From Phyllostachys edulis (lineage: Eukaryota > Streptophyta > Magnoliopsida > Poales > Poaceae), in NCBI GenBank assembly GCA_036346405.1, contig CM070548.1:57410611-57474610 (forward strand): a stretch of DNA of 64,000 bases. Reading direction: 5' to 3'. This document shows, in pieces, positions 36,110-48,109 of the stretch (position 1 is its first letter; every line of letters begins with the position of its first letter). The position numbers and the translations under genes were made by a program. The notes beneath the pieces are model-generated. The model was not told the DNA's origin, searched no databases, and saw only the letters and a list, made by a program, of their open reading frames with translations.

Positions 36110-37640
36110 TTATATAAATACGAGCTTAAAAGATGATAATATCGGCCAAAATTCATCAATTTCTCTTGAATTTCTCTCTCCAGGTATTATCTTTTTATGT
36201 TGTTCATGCGTCGGTCATGAGTGAGTACATTAGCGCGGTGATCTAGAGCTAGCTGATGCAGATCGAGGGGACACTTCGTTGTAGGTGAAATCTTTCGCTG
36301 TTGACCTGCTGTCGGCTCTCCGTTCGTGTCTAGCTAGTAGCTAGGCTAGTTCTTAAACTGAGTAGTAGCACTCGGTACTTTTCTGATTAGTGGAGTAGCG
36401 CTTTCTTTCTCTACGATTCGGAGGATCCGAGATCATAATTACAGTGTTAGTGCTTCTTGCCACGGTAATAACTAACCTCTTTACTTCGATTGATAAACTT
36501 TGTGAAACAACACTAGACAAACATTTTTAATACATTTTTCTGAAGCAATAGTACCACTAGTATGACTATATTCACGTGGACAAATTAATAGTAGTAGTAG
36601 TTATTGCTAGTATTTAGTAGCACTAGTCACTGTACGTACTAGTGGACTGTTACACCGCCACAGTACAGAGCTATGGTTAGGTTTAGATTAGGGAGCAGAC
36701 TTTGCAGTTGGAGTCGCAGCAGTACCCAGAAATAGACGATGAATCAATCGTGCATGCATGTAAAGGACGGTCTCTAGCAACAGGGGGTAGGAGTAGCACT
36801 GGTACACCTACAAAGGCAAAGCTCAGGAATTCTTTTTTATTTTTGTCCCCTCACGTCACTCTATTGCAAAATTAGTCTTCTTCTCTTTTTTTTTTTTTTT
36901 TTTACAAATCTAGTTGTAAAAGGTGCGTAATCAACGTGGATCTTCGCAGGAATAGACGACGACCGCGGACCGGAGGGTTTCTGCGCTCGGGCACCGCGAA
37001 AAGGGCCTTCTCATGCTCGGGCACCGCGGTAAGTGGCCGATCCCGCGCTGGGCTAGGTTTCCATACCTTTTTGCGCTCTTGAGTGGGGAAAATGACCTTC
37101 TCCCCAAGCACGGAAGGAGAGAGAGGGGATGTTAGATTTACAAAAAAAAAAACCGAAACGAGGCTAGATAGGAAGCCAAAAAAAAAAAAATCAAAGCTCA
37201 GAACCCTCGCAAAACGAGAAAAGATGTTCACACTTTTTGCCTGCAAACGAAAAGCCTACTTGAGGTTTCCGTTTAGCTGGGGCATTGGAGTGCGGACCTT
37301 ACCCACCCAGCGATCGATCTTAACGGGCAAATTTGTATTCCATACTCTCTTTTTTTTCCATGACAGTACTCCATGCATTTGACACTTCACGGTAGTACAT
37401 GTTGTTCTCGTTCGCTACTTCGTAATTTTCGCAGAAATTTCGTAGCAAACGGAATAAAATTTCAGTGAGATTAGGTACTAGATCTTATTTCATCACTGAA
37501 ATTCCTATAAAAATCGTCCACTCTCCGTAGGGTCGATTACGCTCTGTATTTGGTAAGTCTAGACGTGGCATTTGGGTGAATTTTTTTAAAGAATACATTT
37601 TAAAATAGAATTGCATAAATAGAAGTCTGTTTAATAAAAT
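36110..37640. other. No gene recognised
   Basis: Non-coding sequence includes a poly(T) run at 36884-36903 and a short duplicated phrase GCTCGGGCACCGCG (36985 and 37017). The ORFs at 36902-37382 overlap on both strands and show no domain. Confidence 0.4.
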
Positions 37641-38656
37641 TATAAAAATAGACTTCTGTCACAATTTCAATTGGCGACAAGTCCTTGTCATTTGAACTGG
37701 CAGTATGAGCCATATCGCTAGTCAAATCGGAGTCAATGCCTCTGTCACCATTTCAAATAGCGATTGGCACCCAAATCATCATTTAGAAAGGCGACAGGGA
37801 CCCCACAACCCATGTCGTCATTTCAAATGGTGATAGAGGCTATGCTATAAAAGGGACAAAAATTCAGTCATAATTCACTTTTAATCCAGAAAAAAAAAGA
37901 AAGAGGGGGGAGGAGGAAGAGGAGAAGAGGTAGTGAAGCCCTGTCCGTTCGTTGCCGAGGAAGGGAGAGAGGGACGAGCAAATTGGGCTGCCCACATTGC
38001 AGATATTTTTTTGTAACTTTACATTTATATTTGAAACCCTGGTAGGCTAGCAACTCAAACTAGTAGGTTCCTAATTTAATGGATTAGATTGTTTTAGATG
38101 TATGGTTATGTAGTGTACTTCGGTGTAGTACATCTTTTTATGCGCGTGTAGTTTAGTTATAGAAATTTGGATAGTTGTAAAGAATTTATTTATGGTGTAG
38201 TAATTGAATGGTTTAGATAGTTTTAGAAGTGTGGTTAAGTAGTGTAGTTCTTGGTAGTAAATTTTTTAGGTGGGTTTAATTTAGTTTTAGATACGTCATT
38301 ACTCACATAGATATTTTTTTGAATGTATTAGATAGTTTGAGATGTATGATTTTGTAGTCTAGTAAATCTTTTTAGGTGTGTGTAGTTCAGTTTTTTTTAA
38401 GGATTAACAGTAGGAGAGGCTCCTACTATGTGTGTAGTTCAGTTGTAGATATGTCGCTAATGTTTCTATTTTAATAGCACTTTTTAATAAAATTACAGGA
38501 GTAAATGTACATATAATATAATTAGAAAAATGAGCTTATGTCGCCGTTTGAAATGGCGACATGGCCATGTCGCCGGTCCGGTTGGTGACATGCCCTTATC
38601 GCCGATTAGATTGGCGACGGGAGCCTTGTCGCCCTCCCAATGCTTTTGTCGCCATT
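37640..38656. mobile_element. Non-autonomous element with GTCGCC/GGCGAC subterminal repeats
   Basis: Both ends (37660-37850 and 38540-38655) are filled with palindromic repeats built on TGTCGCCATTTGAAATGGCGA-like units (GTCGCC, TTTCAAATGG, GGCGAC). The middle is AT-rich with several AGTGTAGTTC-type repeats. The layout is that of a small CACTA or related element with subterminal repeats of a second family. Exact termini were not found. The right side abuts the gypsy protease at about 38657. Confidence 0.5.
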
Positions 38657-41600
38657 TGGAAGTTCTTTGAACATTTTATTTACTGGTGCCCTAGATGAAA
38701 TGCAAGTCCCTAAGACCAACATAAAACATGTACGGTATTCCATTCATAGGATAGTACCAGATTCTTCAGCCAAGCCTATTGGCAAAGTTTCTCTTCCTGT
38801 CACATTCGGTACTCCGAACAATTTTAGAAGGGAGAAGATATCCTTCGATGTAGTCGAATTCGATACTGCATACAATGCAATTTTTGGTCGACCAACTTTG
38901 GCAAATTTATAATCACTACTCATTATGGATATCAATGCTTAAAGATGTCAGGTCCCAAATGAGTCATCATAGTCTGCTGTGATAAGAAGATGGCACTCAC
39001 TTGCGACCATAAATCTCTCGAGTTAGCTAACCAACTCCCAACTCGAGAAGCCAACAACGTGCAACACTCGGCGGAGCATTTGATGATAAAGGTAGAACCA
39101 AAGATGAATGACCATGTCAAGGAGGTACCTCTCTACCCAGTCGAGCCCTCTAAGACCGTTCGCATTAGGGTCAGACTCGATCCCAAATAGGAAGTCGAGC
39201 TTATTGCCTTCCTCCAGGCAAACGTAGATGTATTCGTGTGGCTAGCATCTGACATGCTCGGAGTCCCCACGGAGTTAATCAAGCACTGGCTAGCACTTCG
39301 CCCTAATAAGAAGCCAGTCAAGAAAAAGCTACGATGCTTTGCCCCGGACCGATGACAAGCCATCTGGTTGGAACTCGATAAGCTACTTAAAGCAGGGTTT
39401 ATAAGAGAGGTTGATCACCTTGAGTGGTTAGCCAATCCTGTAATGGTGAATGGCGAATCTGTGTAGACTTCACTGATCTGAAGAAAGCTTGTCCTAAGGA
39501 TGACTATCCCTAACCGCGAATTGATTAATTAGTTGATTCTACTGCTGGTTGTGAAATTCTTAGTTTTATAGACACATACTCTGGTGATCACCAGATCAGC
39601 ATGTGTCTAGAAGATGTAGAGAAAACTTCCTTCATAACTCCTTTAGGTATTTTTTTGTTATGTAAAAATGTCATTTGAACTGAAAAACATTAGTGCATCA
39701 TTCCAACATCTTCTGTAAAAGGCCTTCTATCTTCAACCAAGTAGAAATTTGGTGGCCTACATTGATGATTTGGTCGTAAACATAATAATACGTCGAGATC
39801 ACATCTCAGATTTGCGAGAAACTTTTGACAACCTCAGAAGAAACCACTTAAAGCTTAACCCTGAAAGTATGTATTCGAAGTCTCATCAGGGGAGCTACTC
39901 GGATTCCTTGTCTCTGCTCAAGGCAATGAAGCCAACCCCGAGAAGATAGCGGTCATCGACCATATGCGTCCTCCAACAAATGCAAAGGAAGTCCAAAAAC
40001 TTATAGGCTGTATGGCAACACTAAGTCACTACATAGCGCGTCTAGGGAAAAATGGACTTCCCTTCTTCAAACTTCTTAGGAAATATGAGGGTTTTGAGTG
40101 GACGGAAGTTGCAAACAAATTATTCGAAGATGTTAATAGGCATCTTGCAAGTGCCATATTTTTAGGCATCTTGTAAGTGCCATATTTTTACTTTCCCATA
40201 GCCAAACAAACCAAATTTACTATACGTAGTTGCTACGTCAAGAGCAGTAAGTGCAGTATTGATCACTGAGCGCGATAATGTTCAATGACTAGTATACAAT
40301 GTAAGTGATGTTTTACATGGACCCATGGAGCGTTGTCCTTAGGTTCAAAAACTTGTTTGTGCCCCCTCATGTCTTCGAGGAAGTTAAGGCATTATTTCAA
40401 TGCGCATAAAATTGTTGTGTCGTCTGTGATTCCCTTAGGAGAGGTCCTCTAGAGCTGGGAATCAGCGGGACACATTGCCAAGTGGACGGTGAGCTTGAGG
40501 AGTTCGACCTCCATTTCGTGTCCCGAATGGCCATCAAATCCTAAATCTTGGCAGACTTTATCACCGAATGGACAAATCTTGAGCCTAGTGAAGGTCCCGA
40601 GTATGAGTCCCACGATCAATGGATTATGTACTTTGATAGATATTTAACAACAAATAGCTCGAGAGCAAGGATGGTCTTGGTTTCACCTGTTGGAGAAACC
40701 TTAAAATATGCTATCTAGTTAAATTTCCCTACAACCAATAATATTGCAGAGTAAGAAGGTTTATTGGTCGACTACTCGTGAAAGGTGATTCTTAGTTAGT
40801 CGTGAATTGGGTCAAGAAAGAGTATCAATGCTCTAATCCTACCATGTCTCATTATCTATTAGAAGTGCTAAAGCTTGAAAGGCACCTTTTTTTGGTCTTG
40901 AGGTACAATACATTCCTCGGAAGGATAATTTCCTCACCAACCAGTTAGCCTGAATGGGTTCTTCCCGATCACCCATACCACAAGTAGTTTTCTTGGACCA
41001 ACTCCAAAAGTCATCTTTGGTCGAAGAATCAGAGACATCTCTAAGTGAGAACTTATCGTTATAATATGAGGATATGTGGATGAAACCTATCTACGAGTAT
41101 CTTCGTAATAACACAATACCCGATGATGATGTAGAAGCTGAACACTTATATCGAAAAGCCAAAATGTATACTTTGGTTGATGTAGTCCTCTATAAAAGTG
41201 GCACTCAAGGGGTACTCATGCGGTGCATATCACAGAAGGAGGGATTGAATCTTCTTAATGAAATACACGGAGGCATCTGTGGGGCCCATGCCTCGTATAG
41301 GATAGTGGTCGGGAAAGCCTTTCGACAGGGCTTTTACTGGACGATTGCCCTTCATGATGCTAAAGAGCTAGTCATTAGATGTGCACTGTTCCAGTTCGAT
41401 AGCAGGCAAATACACCGACCAACTCAAGCTTTATAAACGACCCTTTTATCTTGGTCTTTTGCAACTTGAGGTCTAGATATCCTATGACCCTTCCCAAAGG
41501 CACCAGATGGCTTTGAATTCTTATCTGTGGCAATCGACACATTCACTAAGTGGATCGAAGTTGAACCTGTCACTGAGATAACTTCAGAAGCGGCCAAGAA

Positions 41601-42318
41601 GTTCATGATGAAAAACGTAATCACGCGATTCAGAGCTCCGAATCACATGATAACTAACAACAGTAGCCAGTTTGCTAGCACAAAATTTCAAGAATTTTGT
41701 GAAGAATTAGGTACAAAACTATGTTATGCCTCTGTTGCCCATCCTCAGAGTAATGGGGCAGTCAAAAGGGTAAATGGTCAAATCATGTAGGGGATCAAGA
41801 CTCGAGTCTTCGATCAGCTTATAAAGTGCTCAGGGGCTTGGGTGAAAGATTTACCCTCTGTGCTATGGGCAATTCGTACAACTACTAGTCGAGCAACAGG
41901 AGAAACACCCTTTATCCTAGTCTTCGGTGCAGAAACTATGCTTCCACCATAATTAAAAAACAAATCGGTAAGGGTCGAAACCTTCAACAACAATGATCAA
42001 GAACAACGCTGAGCTGATGACATCAACCTGCTCGAAGAAAGGAGGAACCAAACCCTAATCTAATCGGCAGTCTACCAATAAGCCATAAGAAGGTACAACG
42101 ATTGTAAGGTCTGACCTCACAACCTTGATGTAGGTGACTTGGTTCTGAAAAGGATTTTTAGCTAGTCTAATCGAAACAAACATTCCGCCAAGTGGGAAGG
42201 TCCTTACACAATGGTTGAAGTAACTCGACCGGGGGGCTAGGTACGACTAGCTATGGAGGATGGCGGAGTTCTATCCAACTCCTGGAACATAGACCAACTA
42301 ACAAAACTCTATGTGTAA
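38657..42318 (+). mobile_element. Ty3/gypsy (Tat/Retand-like) pol remnant
   Basis: In order: protease (38657-38912, GSSLNILFTGALDEMQV), RT (39200-39930), RNase H region (39960-40700), integrase (41074-41960) and the pol C-terminus ending near 42318 (KWEGPYTMVEVTRPG, NSWNIDQLTKLYV). More than ten stops and frameshifts break it. The RT active site reads YIDD and is intact, but the surrounding frame is not. Gag is missing on the left, where a repeat-rich element abuts, so this is a truncated copy. A 26-bp tandem duplication lies in it at 40141-40192. Confidence 0.88.
41074..41960 (+). pseudogene. gypsy integrase with lost catalytic residues
   Basis: The zinc-binding part shows HGGICGAHASYR but the following CxxC reads CALF. 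The core starts VAIDTFTKWIEVEPV, keeping the first Asp. The second Asp position reads ITNNSSQF, where ITDNG.QF is usual. The Glu position reads NGAVKRVNG, where NGQ.ER.N is usual. A stop follows at about 41788. Two of three DDE residues and one zinc ligand are therefore lost. Confidence 0.75.
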
Positions 42319-42777
42319 GCAATTACTTATTATCAATAAAGTTGATGTCGTTTCCCATTCTTTGTTGTTATCGTTTTATTTTATGAGTGATATGCGAGTT
42401 CTTTCTCCGATCACTACGAACACGTGGTGTGCCTTAAGTTGGTGTAGAAGGGTAACACCATCTAGTCAAAGTCTCTCATCTCTGAATGTGATCTTGACCA
42501 CTAGAAGTAGCTTTTTAGTGTCGATCCATCCCTAACACATGTTGCTAATACATGGAACACTACATCCAAATAGTGATCGAGAATACTCAAACCATTTCTT
42601 TCACTGTTTCCTTAGTACTTTTCTCTTAACTAAGCAAACAATAGGGGGCTAGGAGCAGTTATATTCTTATAACTTTTTACCTTAGTCTCTTTATAGTTTC
42701 AAAAATTATTTGTTACCAAGAAATTACTAACTGGTCGGAAACAAGAAATTTGTAGGAATATGAAGACTTAAATTACA

Positions 42778-43051
42778 TTAATTAGAAGTCTTATAAGGTT
42801 CTTTACATAAAGGGCTTTTACAAAATAAACTACTCCTCAAAGCCACCAGGCTAGTTGTTGATCGAAGGAGATCCGACCAGCATGTCTTCAACAACTTTTC
42901 TCCCGGCCGGCCTAGCTTCCTCAATGAATCTTTTGGTCTCCTCTTCAGTACAGTCGAAGTCCACTTCGTCTGGGAGAAAGTTGAGACTACGGTCGACAGC
43001 CTTGAGTTTTGCCAAGGCAAAACACACTCTGTTCTCGACAACATCTTTCAT
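42778..43051 (-). pseudogene. Antisense ORF remnant downstream of gypsy pol
   Basis: A minus-strand ORF (43051-42851) encodes FALAKLKAVDRSLNFLPDEV and EEARPAGRKVVEDML. It resembles the C-terminal part of the antisense protein of Tat-lineage elements, whose N-terminal part is represented separately at 11185-11744. Position just after pol and orientation opposite to pol agree with this. Function is unknown. Confidence 0.45.
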
Positions 43052-43788
43052 TGACTTGGCCTGGTTGCTTTTCAGGTGGACACCAGCTCATGGAGGGTCC
43101 CAACTTGCTAGCCAAGGAAATTAACATCTCCGACCAGGTCATCACTCAGAGATTCACTAACAACAACCGTTGCTTGCATGTGAGATCATGGAACTAACAA
43201 TGCTTCTCTTTGTAAGCAGTACCTTCCACCTCTGTCTTTGATAATAACAGAAAGTAGGGTTGTTATTCTCTTTGGAGAAGGCCTAGACCTGTCTAAACAC
43301 CCTGTGTCCTTTGTTTAATCCCCTAGGTCATATTTTTCGCATCCGTAAGATCAATAATAATTCATCGACGCTATATAACCGTCTTAAGTACCACTTGTAT
43401 TAACTCTTCAGTATTGCTACCGCTCGGTCGTCCAACGCATCGGACGCCCCGCCTACTCCCTGAGATGCTTACTTTTCTCCTACAACTACAAGTCGCTTTC
43501 GTCGAGCCGCTCCTTAGCTGTTTCCTTTCTTCTCTCTATCTCTCGCACACCTCTATGACCTTCCCTTCACCCTCCTAGATTTTGTGCATGTCGTCGCTAC
43601 TAGAGACCCTAATATAGCCCGAGTGAGTTTGTCAATGGTGCCTATACTCGATCCCCCCTACCCAAGGGTGGCTAGAGCACGTCATATCCGCCATCACCAT
43701 GGTCGCAGCTCGCCAGATCTGATGGGCATGAGGGTAGATGAGCTGAGGGACGAAAGGCAAACTGAGGATGACACAATTGAGGTGGGAG

Positions 43789-44147
43789 CAGGGTTCACAA
43801 TTTCGGCGAAATTTCACCGAAATTTCAGAATTTTCGGACCTTTCGTTACCTTCTGAAAGAAATTCACTTCGTTCAAATTTTTTCGTTTGGTTTGAATTTA
43901 GAGAGTTAAAGTGAGTAAAAGAGGTCAACAAACAACGAACATGCACCTAGCACAGTGGCCATGCCAGCGGCTTGCAGTGGCAGTGATCTGGGTTCGAATC
44001 CCAGGTCGGGCGCTGGACTTCTTTTTTTTTTGGAATTTTTCAAAATTTAAAATTCAAATTTGATCAAACCATTTCGCCAAAAATCACTGAAATTTCGCCC
44101 ATTTCGCTGCCAAACGAAATAAAAAGCAAAATGAAATTGTGAACCCT
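43789..44147. mobile_element. MULE-like MITE, 359 bp, 9-bp target duplication, tRNA-like B-box inside
   Basis: Termini are CAGGGTTCACAATTTC at the left and GAAATTGTGAACCCT at the right, good inverted repeats. Flanks AGGTGGGAG (43780-43788) and AGGTGGGAG (44148-44156) are identical 9-bp copies. The arms contain repeated TTTCGCC/GGCGAAATTTC motifs. The middle carries TGGGTTCGAATCCCAGG (43990-44006), which reads like a tRNA T-arm (RNA polymerase III B-box, GGTTCGAATCC). No complete tRNA is present. Confidence 0.85.
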
Positions 44148-44791
44148 AGGTGGGAGGGGGCGACGAGGTAGTGGTTCCGAGCTAGTCGCGCCACCACCAA
44201 ATTCGAGCTGCTCGTCAATGAGGCCGATTGTCTTCTTCCTCCCCTCGTGGGCTCATCTAACCGTTGTCATCTGTGCGCATGCTTCCTCTAGTGAAGGTTG
44301 TTACATGTATTTCTCAACCATGTTGCAGCCCCTTTCTTCGTTTGTTGTAGTATATGTTCTGGTTGTTGTGACCTTCACAAATTTGTTGTGGATTTGTTTC
44401 TCCCTTGTTGCATTTTGTTTGCAACATTTCGGTTCTACGTGTGCAACAATAATCAATGGTTTTTTTTGTCGCACTCAACTACTACAGAAAAGGCCTTCAC
44501 AGACGGTTCAAAAACGTCATCACAGACGGTTCCGTGAGCCGTCTGAGTTTATGGGCCAGTGATGACATGAGGTCATCATAGGCGGTTTTGAACTATGCGT
44601 GATGCATGCTATCCTGACGGTTATTAACTTCGAAATCGCTGCGTGATATATGACTATCACAGATGGTTCTCGGCGGTTCGTGTTCGAAACCGTCATGATA
44701 TATGATTATCACGCACGGTTACGTAACCTGATAACCGTCTGTGATATATAAATAAAACATCCAAGCAATGGCTACTTGTGCCTTTAAAACC

Positions 44792-44831
<40 letters not shown>

Positions 44832-44832
<1 letters not shown>

Positions 44833-45193
44833 GACGCTTTAGTACTCACAGAGTACATACTCCCACTTCAATATACCATTAAACGAACATGTTATACTTC
44901 TTTATCACTTTCAAAGATACTTAAATACCAATTATAAGAACTTCCAATGGGACTTGATTAAAAAATTTCATTGTAGCCCTTTATTTTTGCTATATACCCT
45001 TTTTCATATACAAAAGAAGTATATACACGAATTTTGGTATAAAAAGTGATTTTTGATGAAATTTTCATGGAACTCACTTTGGGGTATCGATAATCATTAT
45101 TGGAGTATACTCAAATTGATAAAGAGGTATCATCATATGGTTTAAGTGGTATATGAGCGATGGGGAGTACATACTCCAGTACCATACCATTTT

Positions 45194-45194
<1 letters not shown>
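44832..45194. mobile_element. Foldback A in (TA)n
   Basis: AGTACTCACAGAGTACATAC and ACTTCTTTATCACTTT at the left are mirrored by GGTATGGTACTGGAGTATG and CCTCTTTATCAATTTG in the reverse complement of the right half. A second copy with the same flanking TA sits at 51255-51604. Confidence 0.75.
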
Positions 45195-45275
<81 letters not shown>

Positions 45276-45280
<5 letters not shown>

Positions 45281-45681
45281 CGACCACTTTAGGAGTCGTG
45301 AGGGAGGATGACACAGTGCCACGGGTAACCTCTCATCGAGCCTGCAAATTCATGAAGTGAAATTTGTAAGAGAAGGCGTGGATATACAATTACCTGGATG
45401 TAAATCGATAGGTAATTGGATGGACATCAAGAAATGGTTGTTTCTTTGATACATGAAGCCAAGTGGCTTCATGTATCGACAACAACTCATTGGCTTCATG
45501 TATCGACAGAACCACCATTTCTTGATGTCAAGTCCAATTACCTATCGGCGACATCCGGGGTAATTGTAATGTCACGCGCCTTCCTTGCAGCCCTACTTCT
45601 TGAATCGCAAGGCTCGATGAGAGGTTGCCCGTGGCAAATTGCCTCATCCTCCTCACGACCCACCAAAAGGGTGGGACTACT

Positions 45682-45684
<3 letters not shown>
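45276..45684. mobile_element. Foldback B between (TA)n tracts
   Basis: GGGTAACCTCTCATCGAGCC on the left pairs with the reverse complement of GGCTCGATGAGAGGTTGCCC on the right. Near the axis, GACATCAAGAAATGG pairs with CCATTTCTTGATGTC, and CATGAAGCCA is repeated around the loop. It is about 410 bp and non-coding. Confidence 0.8.
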
Positions 45685-45770
<86 letters not shown>

Positions 45771-46112
45771 TCGGTTTAAAAGGCACAAGCGACCCTTTGC
45801 TTGGAGGTTTTATAGAGAAGAGATGAGGAATAGAATGGTAGGACGTATATGCACAGGACACAAGGAGGAGAACTTAACACGGGACACAAATATGAAAAGT
45901 TAATTGCGACCAAGCCCCATCCGAACCACATCGATCCCATGTAAGCTAACCAAGCACAAAGAACCGGTATCAATAACCCTCAGTACCCATCAGAGAGCAT
46001 TAACCAAACCCACCATTTTGCCCCATTCATTTTTGTCAATCTGAACCCACAGCATGAACTAAGCAAGATGCACATAATGCACATACACCAATAGCCCTCA
46101 GTTTACATCATA

Positions 46113-46262
46113 GAGCAAGGGGACTATTAATATGAACTAATTATCAATTCAATTTCAGCATAAGACTATTAACATCATTACATCACAGAGCAAGGGGACT
46201 ATTAATATGAACTAATTAACAATTCAATTTCAGCATAAGACTATTAACATCATTACATCACA
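46113..46262. repeat. 75-bp tandem duplication inside CACTA element
   Basis: The unit GAGCAAGGGGACTATTAATA...CATCATTACATCACA occurs twice (46113-46187 and 46188-46262) with one or two differences, followed by the start of a third (GAGTAAGG). Confidence 0.9.
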
Positions 46263-46779
46263 GAGTAAGGTAGGGTGATACCTTAGTACAACGCAACCAC
46301 GGCAGCGACCCCACCACCAGCACAACCCTCATCCATCTCCTTCACCTTGCATAAATCACACAAACATCAGGACACAACTTAAGGCTCAAGCATAAAAATC
46401 AAACTCAACAAAAGACATTAAGCTAATAAATCTAGAGGAGAATAGAGGGAGGATGGGGAAAGCAAAGCCTCGCTAGGGCCCGAGCGCAGGAGGCCGAGCA
46501 GGAGAACCAAGCCATGGTGGCGCAGGGGACACATGGCATGACCTTGACACTGCACAAGACACTACGACTATCGTACGATCTTGTGCAGTGCAGAGTGGTG
46601 TCACAACCTGCGATGACGGCGACGGGGTCGGGCGGTGGCGTTGAGGTGGGGAGGGGAACGGACGAGAGTAAATGCGTTGGGGAGTGACGAGTTAGGGCGG
46701 CGCAAACCCTAGCGGCGCCGGGAGTGACGAGTTAGAAGCGGCGCAAACCTAGCGGCGGACTCCTACTAATAAAGAGACT

Positions 46780-46890
46780 TATCACAGACGGTTCTATTAT
46801 GGAACCGTCAGCGATAATTATCACAAACGGTTCCATAATGGAACCGTCTGTGATATGCCGCATATCACCGACGGTTCCATAATAGAACTG
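46780..46890. repeat. Internal palindromic array of CACTA motifs
   Basis: Three ATCACAGACGGTTC/GGAACCGTCTGTGAT-type units lie just after AAACC(C)TAGCGGCG phrases. This is the same layout as at 5895-6035 and 54862-54930. Confidence 0.85.
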
Positions 46891-47159
46891 TCTGTGAAAT
46901 GGTTTTTTCTCAAGTATATTTATCTTGTATATACACTTACATGACATGAAGAAATTACATGTTTATATGTCAATTTTGTCATTTAAATCTTCTTGAAAAT
47001 TTGCTTCAACTATATATATATATATATATATCACGGATCGGATATATATATATATATATATAATTAATTAATTTGTTCCACTAAACCGTCTACGATATAA
47101 TTAATATTAATTAATGTAACTTCACCTCCAAACTAGATTTTTCCTCCAAAAACCGTCTA

Positions 47160-47201
<42 letters not shown>

Positions 47202-47424
47202 ATAATTCAACATATAATTAATATAGTAATTAACTTCACCTCCAAACTTTTTTTTCATTTTGGAATTTTCATATGGCACAACAAATAAGTGGCGTTAAAC
47301 ACAAAAATATATAAAAAAAGTAGAAACCTATAATTAAACAAAGTTTTTCTAGTGGCGGAGGTAGGCTGCTATCTCCGTCTTAATACTTCATAAGCGGCGG
47401 CGTCGGTGTCGAGACGGTTCTCGA

Positions 47425-47815
47425 TCATCGTGAACGAAGCTCGAAATCGTCCATCCGCCGACCTTTTCGTTCGAGTGTCTCCCGAAGACCCTCAGACTGT
47501 TGAACCAAGAAGAATTTAGCCCATAGACTCTCTTCCCTTGCTTGAAGGGTCTCGGCTTGGTCGACTTGGTCGCCTGCTGCCTCGATTACGCAGTCCAAGT
47601 GACAGCAAGCCTCTTGGAGACGTGCAACGTCGTTTTGGAGGACCACGTCGATGACGCGGTAAACTCGTCGATGACGCGGTAAACTCGTCGAAAGTGGGAG
47701 ATCACCCGGAAGACACGGCAGAGGAGGATGTCAAGACGGCGGAAGGTGGCCGTCACCTGCTCCAGCAAATTCTTGGCCGATGTAGGAGTGAAGACACTGT
47801 TGAAACAGTGTTCTT
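47425..47815 (-). pseudogene. Coiled-coil ORF split by a 20-bp tandem duplication
   Basis: The upstream part reads FTPTSAKNLLEQVTATFRRL, then DILLCRVFRVISHFRRVYRV. The downstream part (47646-47425) reads VVLQNDVARLQEACCHLDCV and on to RMDDFELRSR. Between them TCGATGACGCGGTAAACTCG is present twice (47648-47667, 47668-47687); the extra 20 bp shifts the frame. The predicted helix is charged and leucine-rich, with no family recognised. It lies inside the CACTA element close to the right repeats, on the opposite strand to the tnpA direction, and could be a captured gene piece or an element-specific ORF. Confidence 0.45.
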
Positions 47816-48109
47816 CCGCAACCGCAGTTCAATGTCTGTGAGAGAGGTGCTCAAATGCAGTCTGACTAGGTAGGCCATCAATGCGGCGACAAGGAAGAAG
47901 CGACCATTTACATTTTTATTAGTATGTAGTGGGGATGATCATCTTCAATGGCGATGATGATCCTTTTATAAAACAAGGTATAAATTCGGAGCATGAGACG
48001 AAGAGACGCATTGGGGAGCCGAAGCGGATCGATGCGACGAAGAGACGCATCGGGGAGCCGAAGCGGATGGCGGCGAAGAAAAAACGCATTGGGCATGGCG
48101 ATATTATCA

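Larger units (their letters stand above)
44761..45804. mobile_element. Nested stack of foldbacks separated by (TA)n tracts
   Basis: The outer inverted pair is CCAAGCAATGGCTACTTGTG plus CCTTTAAAACCGAC (44761-44794), mirrored by GTCGGTTTAAAAGGCAC plus AAGCGACCCTTTGCTTGG (45770-45804). Inside, in order: (TA)n 44794-44828, foldback A (about 44832-45194), (TA)n 45197-45275, foldback B (45276-45684), (TA)n 45685-45768. Insertion of MITEs into (TA)n is known for Micron elements of rice; resemblance is structural only. Confidence 0.75.

Noticed and set aside
43990..44006. Possible tRNA gene
   Set aside because: Only a T-arm-like B-box is present; there is no acceptor stem, anticodon loop or D-arm around it, and it lies within a MITE.
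45074..45903. ORFs with long YIYIYI runs
   Set aside because: They are translations of (TA)n tracts.
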